This document shows, one piece after another, positions 18,476 through 26,120 of a DNA stretch of 64,000 bases (the stretch's first letter is position 1; the number at the start of each line of letters is the position of its first letter). A program made the translations under genes and the position numbers. The stretch comes from UBA1535 sp002323775 (lineage in GTDB: Bacteria; Bacillota; Clostridia; Tissierellales; Sedimentibacteraceae), in the NCBI GenBank assembly GCA_031993545.1, contig DAMAHZ010000009.1, forward strand, positions 6,360 to 70,359. The letters run 5' to 3'. A model generated the notes under the pieces. The model was not told where the DNA came from and made no database searches. It worked only from the letters and a program-made list of their open reading frames with translations.

Positions 18476-19102
18476 TTACACTTTCAACTTTAGCCACAAA
18501 GCTGGACGAACGCCGCCGCTGTTATCACCTGCTAAAGGGTGAATCGTGTTGCTGCTGTAACGGAAAGTGCCATTTCCCTGAATTCCTATATTGCCATCGC
18601 CGTGGATATATACGGCTCTCCTATTGTCACGCCCGGGCGACCGAAGCCACCACCACCATACATACCCGTCAAATTTCGATCTTCGCTTGCTGTTGTTTTC
18701 ATCTTTCTTTTGAAACCAATATCGTTGTTTGGCACTGCGATTTTCAAGGTTTTTACTGCTGTCACCAAAGTATTTACATACTGTTTCTTCAATATCTAAA
18801 AGAAATATGTAATCCCATGTATCTTCTCCGCCTCTTGAACCATACCACTGATTATCGCAGTTTTTATTTAATACTGAAATAATTCTTGATTTATCAGTTG
18901 CGGTGAATCTATCATAAAATTCACCGTTAAGATATTTTCTTAACGAGCAGTCAGCCCATGTTATATCGTTACGAGCGTCATGGTAAGCACGTTGTTCTAT
19001 TATTTCTTCAGTTATAATTAAAACTGCATTTTCTTGCGTGTCAAGCACACGCCAGTTGTAATCACCGAATGAAATTATCGAGCCAATTTTATAATCTTCC
19101 AT
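18476..19102 (-). CDS. DUF6273 domain protein, C-type-lectin/formylglycine-like C-terminus
   Basis: This 208-residue cytoplasmic protein has no signal peptide. The N-terminal part (IGSIISFGDYNWRVLDTQEN) and the tail (WWWWLRSPGRDNRRAVYIH, then GGVRPALWLKLK) match what I know as DUF6273. The LRSPG...GVRPALWL pattern resembles the sulfatase-modifying/C-type-lectin fold. No function is established. Its start codon lies one base beyond the stop of the MerR-type gene, so the pair is translationally coupled. The last third of the gene is visibly richer in G+C than the first two thirds. Confidence 0.7.
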   Translation of the reverse strand: MEDYKIGSIISFGDYNWRVLDTQENAVLIITEEIIEQRAYHDARNDITWADCSLRKYLNGEFYDRFTATDKSRIISVLNKNCDNQWYGSRGGEDTWDYIFLLDIEETVCKYFGDSSKNLENRSAKQRYWFQKKDENNSKRRSKFDGYVWWWWLRSPGRDNRRAVYIHGDGNIGIQGNGTFRYSSNTIHPLAGDNSGGVRPALWLKLKV

Positions 19103-19103
19103 T

Positions 19104-20102
19104 TTACTTCTCCTTAATCGGAATTAGTATATCAAGCTGCAAATTCTCCATTTTACCGTTTTGAACAAAATTATAAAAATTTAATGTTTCTTCAAAATTT
19201 TGAGTCACATGTGATTCCGGCAATACCCAGCGAGGAGAATTCCAGTCTATATCATATTTTTCACTGTCAGTTACCCATTTTTCCAAATGACCTCTGTCAG
19301 CAAAATCCCATGTCCTCAACACATGAGCGGCATATAAGCCTCCATCAAAAGTTCGTTTTACAAGAGGCACAGGTACCTCCATGTCATCGGGAACTGATAC
19401 CCACATTTCATATCCACGTGGGGCTTCCTCTATTCCTGATGGTTTTATATTGCAGTCAAAACCGAAACTCCTAGCATCAGGTTTGATTTTTAGCAATTCG
19501 CTTTTTATTACAAATTGTGCAATCATGTAAGCCGATTTACCTTCGCAATCTTCTCCCGAAGCGTAGGCGGCAGCCACAGTCATTGGCGGCAAATATACAA
19601 TACGAACATCTTTGTCTTCCAGCTTGCTTAAATTTTCGTTTGCTTTGTTTAATTCTTCCATCGATACATTCTCCTTAATTTTATTTTCGGAAAATGAAAG
19701 GGCACTTACTACGGCAAGCATGGTTTTGTCGTTTAATATATCAAGTTTCAAATGCACGTCCGCCTTTTCTTGTAAATCGTCCACGAAACGTGTTAATATT
19801 GACCTAACAGCAGATAAAGCCGTTATTTGTTCGTCAATCTCGATGATGTTCTGCTTGAAGATTTCGATAACCACTACAGCATTTTGATTGTTGAGAATGT
19901 CTTTTATTTGTTTCATCGGGATTTGAAGTTTACGCAGAATGATGATTTGTTGTAGACGTTTTATCGCATCTTCGTCGTAAACCCTATACGCATAATCATC
20001 TTTGCGTCTGCTTTTTATCAACCCGATTTCTTCATAATAGCAAAGCATTCTTCTTGAAACACCGTAATCCAATGAAATTTGTCTTATAGTTTTTAGTTCC
20101 AT
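19104..20102 (-). CDS. MerR-family regulator with GyrI-like effector-binding domain
   Basis: This 332-residue regulator begins with a MerR winged helix (TIRQISLDYGVSRRMLCYYE, then RVYDEDAIKRLQQIIILRKL) and a dimerisation helix. A ~200-residue C-terminal domain contains YLPPMTVAAAYASGEDCEG and a glutamate-rich pocket region, as in BmrR/GyrI-type small-molecule binders. Such proteins sense drugs or metabolites and activate adjacent genes. Here the coupled downstream gene is the DUF6273 protein. The effector is unknown. Confidence 0.82.
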   Translation of the reverse strand: MELKTIRQISLDYGVSRRMLCYYEEIGLIKSRRKDDYAYRVYDEDAIKRLQQIIILRKLQIPMKQIKDILNNQNAVVVIEIFKQNIIEIDEQITALSAVRSILTRFVDDLQEKADVHLKLDILNDKTMLAVVSALSFSENKIKENVSMEELNKANENLSKLEDKDVRIVYLPPMTVAAAYASGEDCEGKSAYMIAQFVIKSELLKIKPDARSFGFDCNIKPSGIEEAPRGYEMWVSVPDDMEVPVPLVKRTFDGGLYAAHVLRTWDFADRGHLEKWVTDSEKYDIDWNSPRWVLPESHVTQNFEETLNFYNFVQNGKMENLQLDILIPIKEK

Positions 20103-20440
20103 GATTTTTTCCTTTCTGTTTCCTCAATATTAAGTATAAACCGTTACACGGTGTGTGAGTCAAGGGATATTTTAAAATATTTTATATCAATATTCGGATT
20201 TAAGCAAGTCCTCAAATTTTTTCTAACGACATTTCACCAAAGAGCCAATATTGGCACACTTTGTTTGAAACTGATTGCTATTAAAATTGGGATAGTAAAA
20301 AGAATAAACAAAAACCCATCGGCTATCATTTCGATAGACGATGGGTTTGTATTACCTTTATTTGAAGCAATAGTAATCATTGAAAACAAAGCGCTGACTT
20401 ACACAACGCCTGCCAAAATAAAAGTTTATAGCCAGCATAA
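20103..20440. other. 340-bp gap upstream of the MerR gene
   Basis: It holds the promoter side of the MerR gene (a GTTACACGGTG stretch near 20145) and the terminator of the VOC gene at 20310-20347. I found no convincing reading frame, although an open but unsupported plus-strand frame crosses it. Confidence 0.4.
20310..20347 (-). terminator. Terminator of the VOC gene
   Basis: ACCCATCGGCTATC pairs with GATAGACGATGGGT with a single mismatch, followed on the minus strand by TTTTTGTTTATT. It is a strong intrinsic terminator about 95 bases past the stop. Confidence 0.85.
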
Positions 20441-20785
20441 CTACTTTTCTTCTCTCTCTTGAAAAATACTTATCTTATTTTTGTCGGGGTCAATAAACCA
20501 AAATGAATATGCACCCCACGGCTTTCTTTCAGGTGGTGATATTACCTCAAGGTCTGGGATTTCCTGCAACAACCGCTTGTATTCCGCATCCAAATCATCA
20601 ACGCCAAATATTAACCAAATATTTTTATCCTTTGCTACAGTTACGCCTCCCGGATTATAAACAGCAATTTCACCAAATCCATAATGATTATCCTCTACAA
20701 ACGGTTCCTTTTGCAGAACAATTTTGTAAAATTGTGCGAGACGAGATGCGTTGTCAGTCTCAATACATACTCCACCAAATTTCAT
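20441..20785 (-). CDS. VOC-superfamily (glyoxalase/bleomycin-resistance-like) protein
   Basis: This 114-residue single VOC unit has paired beta-alpha-beta motifs: GGVCIETDNASRLAQFYKIVL, a middle WLIFGVDDLDAEYKRLL, and a final WGAYSFWFIDPDKNKISIF with the usual D-P-D-x-N. Members are metal-dependent lyases, dioxygenases or drug-binding proteins; the substrate cannot be read here. It stands alone next to a tRNA gene in an accessory stretch. Confidence 0.8.
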   Translation of the reverse strand: MKFGGVCIETDNASRLAQFYKIVLQKEPFVEDNHYGFGEIAVYNPGGVTVAKDKNIWLIFGVDDLDAEYKRLLQEIPDLEVISPPERKPWGAYSFWFIDPDKNKISIFQEREEK

Positions 20786-20948
20786 GACTTTTCCCCTTAA
20801 AATAGATTTTTCATTCTATCATATCAAGTAAAAAACAATCTGCTCTATTCAAAATATAAATTACTCAAAGTGCAAACTGCATGATAAACTCCTGTTTATC
20901 TGTATGTCATAAAAATAATTTATCTTTATTATAGTTTGTTATAGTACA

Positions 20949-20985
20949 AAAAGATACAGACAAACTCTTGTCGAAATTTGTCTGT
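20949..20985 (-). terminator. Terminator of tRNA-Arg
   Basis: ACAGACAAA pairs with TTTGTCTGT and is followed by ATCTTTTT on the minus strand, immediately downstream of the tRNA 3' end. Confidence 0.75.
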
Positions 20986-20991
20986 TTTTTC

Positions 20992-21070
20992 TGGTGCACC
21001 CGAGAGGAATCGAACCTCCGCAAAACACGCCTTAGGAGGGCGCTGCTCTATCCTACTGAGCTACGGATGC
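20992..21070 (-). tRNA. tRNA-Arg (anticodon CCU)
   Basis: Folded by hand: acceptor stem GCATCCG with CGGGTGC, D-arm GCTC/GAGC, anticodon stem GCGCC/GGCGT with loop CTCCTAA giving anticodon CCU, and T-arm GGAGG-TTCGATT-CCTCT. The 3' CCA is encoded. It reads AGG codons. Confidence 0.95.
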
Positions 21071-21187
21071 GCTTTTAACAATATTGATTTTACAATAAAA
21101 ATAACCATTTGTCAATAAAATTTATTTTCATTGTAAAAAATGTATAGAAATTTTATTGATAATGTGGTAGAATTTATTTAAGAATTT

Positions 21188-21264
21188 GAAGGTGTAGCTC
21201 AGCTGGTTAGAGTACTTGCTTGACATGCAAGGGGTCGATGGTTCGATTCCATTCATCTTCACCA
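21188..21264 (+). tRNA. tRNA-Val (anticodon GAC)
   Basis: Acceptor stem GAAGGTG with CATCTTC, D-arm GCTC/GAGT, anticodon stem CTTGC/GCAAG with loop TTGACAT (anticodon GAC), T-arm GATGG-TTCGATT-CCATT, and encoded CCA. It is divergent from tRNA-Arg with 117 bases between them. Confidence 0.95.
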
Positions 21265-21269
21265 AAGAC

Positions 21270-21315
21270 ATCCCTATGATATCGTTAATTTTACTGTATC
21301 ATAGGGATATTTTAT
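21270..21315 (+). terminator. Terminator of tRNA-Val
   Basis: ATCCCTATGATA pairs with TATCATAGGGAT around a ~15-base loop and is followed by ATTTTAT. It starts six bases after the tRNA. Confidence 0.8.
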
Positions 21316-21379
21316 AGAAATTATACTTTTTATTCTGACTATTTTTCATATGTGTACTCCTTATGGTTGGAAAATGATG

Positions 21380-21408
21380 TTGAAAGGTAGTTGGAAGTCT
21401 GATATAAT
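21380..21408 (+). promoter_or_regulatory. SigmaA-type promoter of the VOC gene at 21.5 kb
   Basis: TTGAAA at 21380-21385, a 17-base spacer and TATAAT at 21403-21408 form a near-consensus promoter. It ends 61 bases before the start codon. Confidence 0.75.
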
Positions 21409-21469
21409 TTTCTCATCAAAAGAAAAGTTGATATAAGGATAATTTATATAACAGAAAGGTGACTATATC

Positions 21470-21838
21470 ATGATTGAATCAATAGCAGGATTTGCGTATG
21501 ACTGTAAAAACGCAGATACATTAGCAGATTTTTATGTAAAACTTCTTGGCTGGGAAAAAGAATTATCCGGCGGAGGATGGGCGGGCTTGCGTTCCCCTCA
21601 AGGTTGGATATTGGCGTTTCAAGAAGTGGATGAGTATATTCCTCCGGTATGGCCATGGAAGGTTGGAGAACAACAGCAAATGGCACATATTGATTTCTTA
21701 GTGAAAAACTTGGATGAATCAGTTGAACATGCCTTGCAATGCGGTGCAAGAAAATCTGAAATACAGTATTTTGACACTTCAACCGTAATGTTTGACCCAG
21801 AAGGACACCCGTTTTGCTTGAGTACAGTAAAACAATAA
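21470..21838 (+). CDS. VOC-superfamily protein
   Basis: The product has 122 residues and contains AYDCKNADTLADFYVKLLGW, PQGWILAFQEVDEYIPPVWP, QQQMAHIDFLVKNLDESVEH and VMFDPEGHPFCLSTVK. It is a full VOC unit with the conserved H (AHIDF) and the GHPFCL end. It is clearly a paralogue of the VOC gene inserted between mnmG and mnmE at 61.5 kb, sharing IPPVWP, QQQMAH and the VMFDPxGHPFCL block. An AGAAAGGTGACT sequence precedes the ATG. It has its own promoter, and a 184-bp repeat follows it. Confidence 0.85.
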   Translation: MIESIAGFAYDCKNADTLADFYVKLLGWEKELSGGGWAGLRSPQGWILAFQEVDEYIPPVWPWKVGEQQQMAHIDFLVKNLDESVEHALQCGARKSEIQYFDTSTVMFDPEGHPFCLSTVKQ

Positions 21839-21851
21839 GCTCAGCAAAATG

Positions 21852-22035
21852 AGCATAATCTTCGTATTGGGTAGCAGAGCCAGCCACCCTTGTCAACGAT
21901 AAAAAGAACGGACTTTATCTGTCATTGACAAATATGTCTGTCACTGCTTACATGGCAATCAAGAGGATGAAAGCAGAAAATGCTTTCGTCCTCTATCTAT
22001 TTTACTATTTTTTAATGCAAAAAGTTGCACAAATA
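21852..22035 (+). repeat. 184-bp direct repeat, copy 1 (3' of the VOC gene)
   Basis: It aligns without gaps to 22667-22850 with about 25 mismatches in 184 positions by hand count. It starts AGCATAAT and ends at ACAAATA. It contains a terminator hairpin. It carries no open reading frame of note. Confidence 0.9.
21962..21994 (+). terminator. Terminator within repeat copy 1
   Basis: AGAGGATGAAAGCA pairs with TGCTTTCGTCCTCT around the loop GAAAA inside the repeat. Confidence 0.7.
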
Positions 22036-22097
22036 GGATAATTTATATTAATTTTATATAATTAGATTATGGTAATAATATTCTACAGGAGGTTTTG

Positions 22098-22673
22098 ATG
22101 AGTTATTTCCAAAAAAGAGAAAATGTAAACTTATATACAGACATGATGTTAGATATTGATAACAGCTTTGTAATAAATGAAGTTGAAAAGGTACTGCCTC
22201 CGAACTCAACTTTGCTTGAACTTGGTATGGGAACAGGTTTGGACTTATTATCACTTTCAAAAAAATACAGAGTACTCGGTAGTGATTATTCTCAGCTTTT
22301 CATCGATGATTTTAAGCTTAAAAGTGATTTAGATGTATGTGTTTTGGATGCTGTTAGTATTGATATAGATAGAAAATTCGACTGTATCTATTCTAATAAA
22401 GTTTTACAGCACTTAGCCACAGAAGATTTGATTGTTTCACTAAGCAATCAGTTCAGACACTTAAATGAAAATGGAATTACTTTCTTAACACTTTGGAATG
22501 ATAATTACCGAGAAGAATTTGAATTTGATGGACAACTCAGATTTGTATATTACGATAGAGCAACAATAGAAAAACTTATTCCACAAGAATTAACAATAGA
22601 AAAATTCATTCTTTACTCAGAATTTGAATCTAACGATTCTATGATTGTTATACTTCGTGCAAAATTAGCATAA
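22098..22673 (+). CDS. Class I SAM-dependent methyltransferase
   Basis: This 191-residue Rossmann methyltransferase has motif I (LLELGMGTGLDLLSL, about residues 42-56), an acidic motif II (VLGSDYSQ) and a post-motif region FDCIYSNKVLQHL typical of UbiE/TehB-like small-molecule methyltransferases. The substrate is unknown. I start at the ATG at 22098, five bases after AGGAGG; a TTG one codon upstream is too close to it. Its stop codon TAA lies inside the first bases of repeat copy 2, and repeat copy 1 lies just upstream, so the gene is bracketed by the repeats. Confidence 0.85.
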   Translation: MSYFQKRENVNLYTDMMLDIDNSFVINEVEKVLPPNSTLLELGMGTGLDLLSLSKKYRVLGSDYSQLFIDDFKLKSDLDVCVLDAVSIDIDRKFDCIYSNKVLQHLATEDLIVSLSNQFRHLNENGITFLTLWNDNYREEFEFDGQLRFVYYDRATIEKLIPQELTIEKFILYSEFESNDSMIVILRAKLA

Positions 22674-22850
22674 TTTTCGTATTGAGTAGCAGAGTCAGCC
22701 ACCCTCGTCAGCGATGAAATGAACGGACTTTATATGTCATTGACAAATCTGTCTATCCCTGCTTACATGTCAATCAATAGGACGAAAGCATTTTCTGCTT
22801 TCGTCCTCTTTCTGTTTTGCTATTTTTTAATGTAAAATGTTGTACAAATA
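22667..22850 (+). repeat. 184-bp direct repeat, copy 2 (3' of the methyltransferase gene)
   Basis: This is the second copy of the element at 21852-22035, same orientation and same length. It begins within the last two codons of the methyltransferase gene (AGCATAA includes its stop). Confidence 0.9.
22779..22807 (+). terminator. Terminator within repeat copy 2
   Basis: AGGACGAAAGCA pairs with TGCTTTCGTCCT around the loop TTTTC. That loop is the exact reverse complement of the GAAAA loop in copy 1. Confidence 0.75.
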
Positions 22851-22968
22851 AAAAAAAGTATTTTTTAAATAATTTGACAGCATAAAATTATAAGATTTCA
22901 TATAAATATTTAATCTTATGTAAGTTTTCTTTCGTATTAAGCAAAAAAATTAGAAGTATCAAAATAGG

Positions 22969-22987
22969 AAGATAAAAAGCTTATCTT
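22969..22987. promoter_or_regulatory. Palindrome AAGATAA-N5-TTATCTT in the ada promoter
   Basis: A perfect 7-5-7 inverted repeat ends four bases before a TATAAT (22992-22997), where the -35 and spacer would lie. It is a plausible operator, perhaps for Ada itself. The -35 is otherwise weak, which fits an activated promoter. Confidence 0.4.
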
Positions 22988-23039
22988 TTGCTATAATAAT
23001 ATCAGTACCAAGCAAATAAATATGTGTTGAGGTGAACTC

Positions 23040-24068
23040 ATGAATAGCAATGAAAAATGGAATGCAGTGATAAACAATGATAAAGAATATGACGGAGTAT
23101 TTTATTACGCAGTAAAATCTACCAAGATTTTTTGTCGTCCCTCCTGTGCGTCTAAACCACCTCTAAAAGATAATGTAGATTATTTTGACACAGCCAAAGC
23201 CGCAATGGAATCAGGTTATCGCCCTTGTAAGAGATGTCGTCCTGATTTGATAGACTATCAGCCTGTATCGGAACTAGCAGATAAGGTTAAATATGCTATA
23301 GATAATCTGTTTGCTGATAAGACAGCTCTGTTAGAAAAATTAGATAAGTTAGGAGTATCAAGGCGTCACATGACAGAAATTTTTGTAAACCAATATGGTT
23401 ATACGCCTAGTGAATATGCAAATAAGCGTCGTATTGAAGAAGCAAAAGCAAAGCTTTTAGACGAAAACGAATCAATTTTAGAAATTGCTTTATCTCTTGG
23501 ATTTGAAAGCCTATCATCATTTTACACTTTTTTTAAGAAGTATACAAAAATGTCTCCGGGTAATTATCGTCAACTTTATGAAAAAGATAAAACTAGTTAT
23601 CTCGGTGGATATTTTGTTTATGACCTAGCTATGGGAAAAATTGCGATAGCATCTGATGGAATTAATATCACAGCAATACAGTTTGCTGATTGCTTGGAAG
23701 GATACGGCGAAATCCGAAGAAATATAATAACTGATTTAGCAGCACACCAGCTAGATGAATATTTTTGCGGAAAGCGCAAGATATTTGAGCTTCCGCTTAA
23801 TCCAATTGGCACTCCATTTCAAAAATCAGTTTGGTCTGCATTGAAAGATATTCCTTATGGAAGCACAAAAAGTTACAAGCAAGTTGCAAAAATGATTGGA
23901 AATCCCAATGCAAGTCGTGCGGTCGGAATGGCAAATAACAAAAACCCCTTATTAATTGTAGTGCCTTGCCATCGTGTTGTAGGAGCAGACGGCTCATTAG
24001 TAGGTTATGCTGCTTCTCTAAAAGTTAAAAGGCAATTACTCAATTTAGAGCAGGAAAATATCAAATAA
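23040..24068 (+). CDS. ada: Ada-type regulator / methylated-DNA-protein cysteine methyltransferase
   Basis: This 342-residue multidomain repair protein begins with an Ada zinc domain (residues ~15-70) with FCRPSCASKPP and YRPCKRCRPD, the four zinc cysteines. The first of these accepts the methyl group from phosphotriesters. An AraC helix-turn-helix follows (about 85-185, EIALSLGFESLSSFYTFFKK), then the C-terminal O6-alkylguanine transferase with IPYGSTKSYKQVA and acceptor cysteine in VVPCHRVVG. It repairs alkylated DNA and activates its own regulon once methylated. GAGGTG precedes the ATG. The downstream flavin oxidoreductase starts 34 bases on, probably cotranscribed. Confidence 0.93.
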   Translation: MNSNEKWNAVINNDKEYDGVFYYAVKSTKIFCRPSCASKPPLKDNVDYFDTAKAAMESGYRPCKRCRPDLIDYQPVSELADKVKYAIDNLFADKTALLEKLDKLGVSRRHMTEIFVNQYGYTPSEYANKRRIEEAKAKLLDENESILEIALSLGFESLSSFYTFFKKYTKMSPGNYRQLYEKDKTSYLGGYFVYDLAMGKIAIASDGINITAIQFADCLEGYGEIRRNIITDLAAHQLDEYFCGKRKIFELPLNPIGTPFQKSVWSALKDIPYGSTKSYKQVAKMIGNPNASRAVGMANNKNPLLIVVPCHRVVGADGSLVGYAASLKVKRQLLNLEQENIK

Positions 24069-24102
24069 AACAGTTCTAATATATTATACGAGGAGAATAA
24101 AT

Positions 24103-25122
24103 ATGATTAAAGAAAATATATCAATCAAAAATATTGTACTAAAAAACAGGGTTATTGCAGCACCAATTGTTACTAATTCTTGGGATGATAATGGTTCTCC
24201 TACCTTAGATACCTTAGAAATTTACAAAGCCTATGCAGAATCCGGTGCAGGATTAATCGTGGCAGAACAGCATGCAGTTCACACGTGGGGACGAGTTTCC
24301 CTAAGGCAACCAAGCTTGTATAATGATAAATCTGCTTTAGAATTAAGACCAATTACAAAGATATTTCGTGATAAAAACATTCCTATTGTTGCACAGCTTA
24401 ATTTCGGTGCAAGGGCAACCATAACAAAACTTCTTGATGATCCGAATTATAAACTTGTTTCACCCTCAGGATTGCCAACACCAAGAAAATCTCCTGTTGA
24501 TGCTAATTCTCGAGCATTAGAGCTTATTGAAATTAAAGAGATAATACAATCATTTGCAGATGCGGCCAGGCGAGCTGTTGAGATATCAAAGTTTAGTGGC
24601 GGAGTTCAAATTTACGCATCTCATGGATACTTAATCAGTCAATTTCTTAGTACGTTAACAAACATTAGAACGGATATCTACGGTGGTTCACTTGCCAACC
24701 GTGCAAGGCTTTTATTTGAAATTGTAGAAGCTGTAAAAGCAGTGGTTGGAAACGCCCCGGTATCTGTCAGGCTCGGTGCATCTGACAATATGCCTAATGA
24801 ACTAGAAAATGGTTTGACATTGTCTGAAAGTGTTTGGATTGCAGAAGAACTGGCAAATATGGGAATAGATTGGCTAAGCGTATCGGGCAATCATTGTATC
24901 TATGGCATTGGTGTGGACGATAATGATACGGCTTACTTTGCTCCATATTCAAAAGCAATGCGTAATGCCATGTATAAATATGACATTCCTGTGGATTGTA
25001 CCGGAGGAATTCGAAGCTTAGAAACTGCTGAAAAGCTTCTGAAAGAGAAAGTATGTGACTTAATAGGTATTGGCAGACCACTACTTTCTGATAAATCTTT
25101 TCTATCAGGATGGAATTTATAA
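24103..25122 (+). CDS. Old-yellow-enzyme family NADH:flavin oxidoreductase
   Basis: This 339-residue TIM-barrel flavoprotein has the OYE-like barrel start (NIVLKNRVIAAPIVTNSW), an FMN-binding VAQLNFGAR and the family block GYLISQFLSTLTNIRTDIYGG with the following SLANRARLLFEIV. The C-terminal LIGIGRPLLSD binds FMN phosphate. Unlike 2,4-dienoyl-CoA reductase it lacks the C-terminal FAD/NAD domain, so it is the short form. The usual HxxH active-site pair is altered (QIYASHGY where HxAHGY is common), so the reaction may be atypical. GAGGAG precedes the ATG. Its likely cotranscription with ada hints at a role in detoxifying electrophiles. Confidence 0.85.
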   Translation: MIKENISIKNIVLKNRVIAAPIVTNSWDDNGSPTLDTLEIYKAYAESGAGLIVAEQHAVHTWGRVSLRQPSLYNDKSALELRPITKIFRDKNIPIVAQLNFGARATITKLLDDPNYKLVSPSGLPTPRKSPVDANSRALELIEIKEIIQSFADAARRAVEISKFSGGVQIYASHGYLISQFLSTLTNIRTDIYGGSLANRARLLFEIVEAVKAVVGNAPVSVRLGASDNMPNELENGLTLSESVWIAEELANMGIDWLSVSGNHCIYGIGVDDNDTAYFAPYSKAMRNAMYKYDIPVDCTGGIRSLETAEKLLKEKVCDLIGIGRPLLSDKSFLSGWNL

Positions 25123-25263
25123 TAGTTATATAGACTTTTTTGCTTGGTAAATTTTTAAAACGTAAAAGTCTTGAGAAATTATAATAAAAAGCTTCGCTTG
25201 GATGTTCTTTATTTATATAAAAAAATGCTAAAATATTTTTAACACCTTAAAACTCATCACTCG

Positions 25264-25296
25264 ACCCGTAAAATTTAGATTTATACGGGGTTTTTT
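25264..25296 (+). terminator. Terminator of the ada / OYE unit
   Basis: ACCCGTA pairs with TACGGGG around an AT-rich loop and is followed by six Ts. Confidence 0.8.
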
Positions 25297-25343
25297 ATAT
25301 GCTTCTATTGTTTCCCTATATTGCTAAATAAATGTGTTCATAA

Positions 25344-25372
25344 TGGAAATATTAACCTTTTTATGATATAAT
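25344..25372 (+). promoter_or_regulatory. Promoter candidate for the small membrane ORF
   Basis: TGGAAA (25344-25349), a 17-base spacer and TATAAT (25367-25372). The -35 is four of six to consensus. Confidence 0.4.
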
Positions 25373-25495
25373 AATTGTTAATACTTTCTAAAATGTTAAG
25401 CAATAAAATTTTAATAATATTTTTTAAAAAGTTTGTAACGAAATATAAACTTCTCCGTCAAACCTACAAAATCAGAAAGAAAGGAGGCGATGATT

Positions 25496-25718
25496 ATGTG
25501 TTGTCATTAGTGGAACTTTTATTTCTCTAATTCACGACATTATTTATTTAATAATAAACGGAATATGGCATATCAGCTTTAGTGATGCTAATCTTCAAGC
25601 TTGGAACACAGATGTAGTAATAAATGCAAATTCGTATCTGCTGATACTTATTTCAGGATGTGTAATAGGCTTCGTTTTGCTGTTAGCTGGATTTATCATA
25701 TCAAGAAAGAAAAAATAG
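25496..25718 (+). pseudogene. Small single-helix membrane protein, apparently frameshifted at codon 3-5
   Basis: An excellent ribosome binding site (AAGGAGG at 25481-25487, eight bases before the ATG) leads into ATG TGT TGT CAT TAG, which stops after four codons. In the +1 frame a continuous ~74-codon reading follows to TAG at 25716. It carries an amphipathic start (FISLIHDIIYLIINGIWHI), a transmembrane helix (LLILISGCVIGFVLLLAGF) and a positively charged SRKKK end. No ATG, GTG or TTG opens that frame upstream of the hydrophobic part. I take it as a small membrane protein gene with a one-base shift. It could also be a real four-residue leader, a rare-start gene or a sequencing error. The function is unknown. 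Confidence 0.45.
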
Positions 25719-25793
25719 TATAATGCTTTAAAATTTTTAAGCATACAGTAGATTAATGAATAAAAAATATATAATAATAAATATTTCAAAAAA

Positions 25794-25823
25794 TTGATTA
25801 ATACTATAAGATTCGGGTATAAA
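25794..25823 (+). promoter_or_regulatory. Promoter candidate for the 45-residue peptide gene
   Basis: TTGATT (25794-25799), 18-base spacer, TATAAA (25818-25823), 41 bases before the ATG. Confidence 0.5.
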
Positions 25824-25864
25824 TAAAATACAAATAAATATTTTAAAAAGAAAGGATGAGAACG

Positions 25865-26002
25865 ATGAAAGAAATAGGCATGAAATTAGCTTTAGATAAT
25901 ATAGCTGATATTCTTAGATCACATTTGGATGAATATAAAATTAAAATTACAGATGCTGGACTTGTGAACAATATTTTTAACTCCTCAATGTTCTGGTTTT
26001 AA
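25865..26002 (+). CDS. 45-residue peptide of unknown function with aromatic C-terminus
   Basis: The reading frame begins MKEIGMKLALDNIADILRSH and ends NNIFNSSMFWF. The first 30 residues form a likely amphipathic helix with alternating K/E/D and I/L. The last six (SSMFWF) are strongly hydrophobic and contain no cysteine. GAAAGGATGAGAACG supplies the ribosome binding site, and promoter and terminator motifs flank it, which supports a real gene. Length and layout (helix, then short hydrophobic core) resemble precursors of cyclic signalling peptides. However, no charged tail follows the core, and no AgrB-like protease, radical SAM enzyme or exporter is nearby. The function is not assigned. Confidence 0.5.
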   Translation: MKEIGMKLALDNIADILRSHLDEYKIKITDAGLVNNIFNSSMFWF

Positions 26003-26120
26003 TTAGTTAAAACCAACATATTAAATATATTAACTTAAATACATTAGTTAGCTCAGCTAGAGCTCAAGTATCTGTAATATTACAAAGATATATAGAAATA
26101 TAAAAATCTTTGTTCAATAA

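Larger units (their letters stand above)
25123..25495. other. 370-bp gap with terminator and a promoter for the following small ORF
   Basis: An AGACTTTT/AAAAGTCT inverted repeat near 25131-25171 and the strong terminator at 25264-25296 end the ada operon. A promoter candidate at 25344-25372 and about 120 bases of leader follow. I see no coding sequence. Confidence 0.4.

Noticed and set aside
20151..20462. Open 103-codon plus-strand frame across the VOC terminator
   Set aside because: It crosses a strong terminator and the 3' part of a real gene on the other strand, and has no ribosome binding site. A chance frame.
25496..25510. Pyrrolysine or selenocysteine readthrough of the early stop in the small membrane ORF
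   Set aside because: Reading UAG through keeps the ATG frame, which soon stops again (CAG CTT TAG TGA). The coding-looking frame is +1, so readthrough does not help. No SECIS or PYLIS feature is visible.
26036..26062. tRNA D-arm-like sequence (TAGCTCAGCTAGAGC) after the peptide gene
   Set aside because: The rest of a tRNA cloverleaf (acceptor, T-arm) is absent. Likely chance, or too degraded to call.
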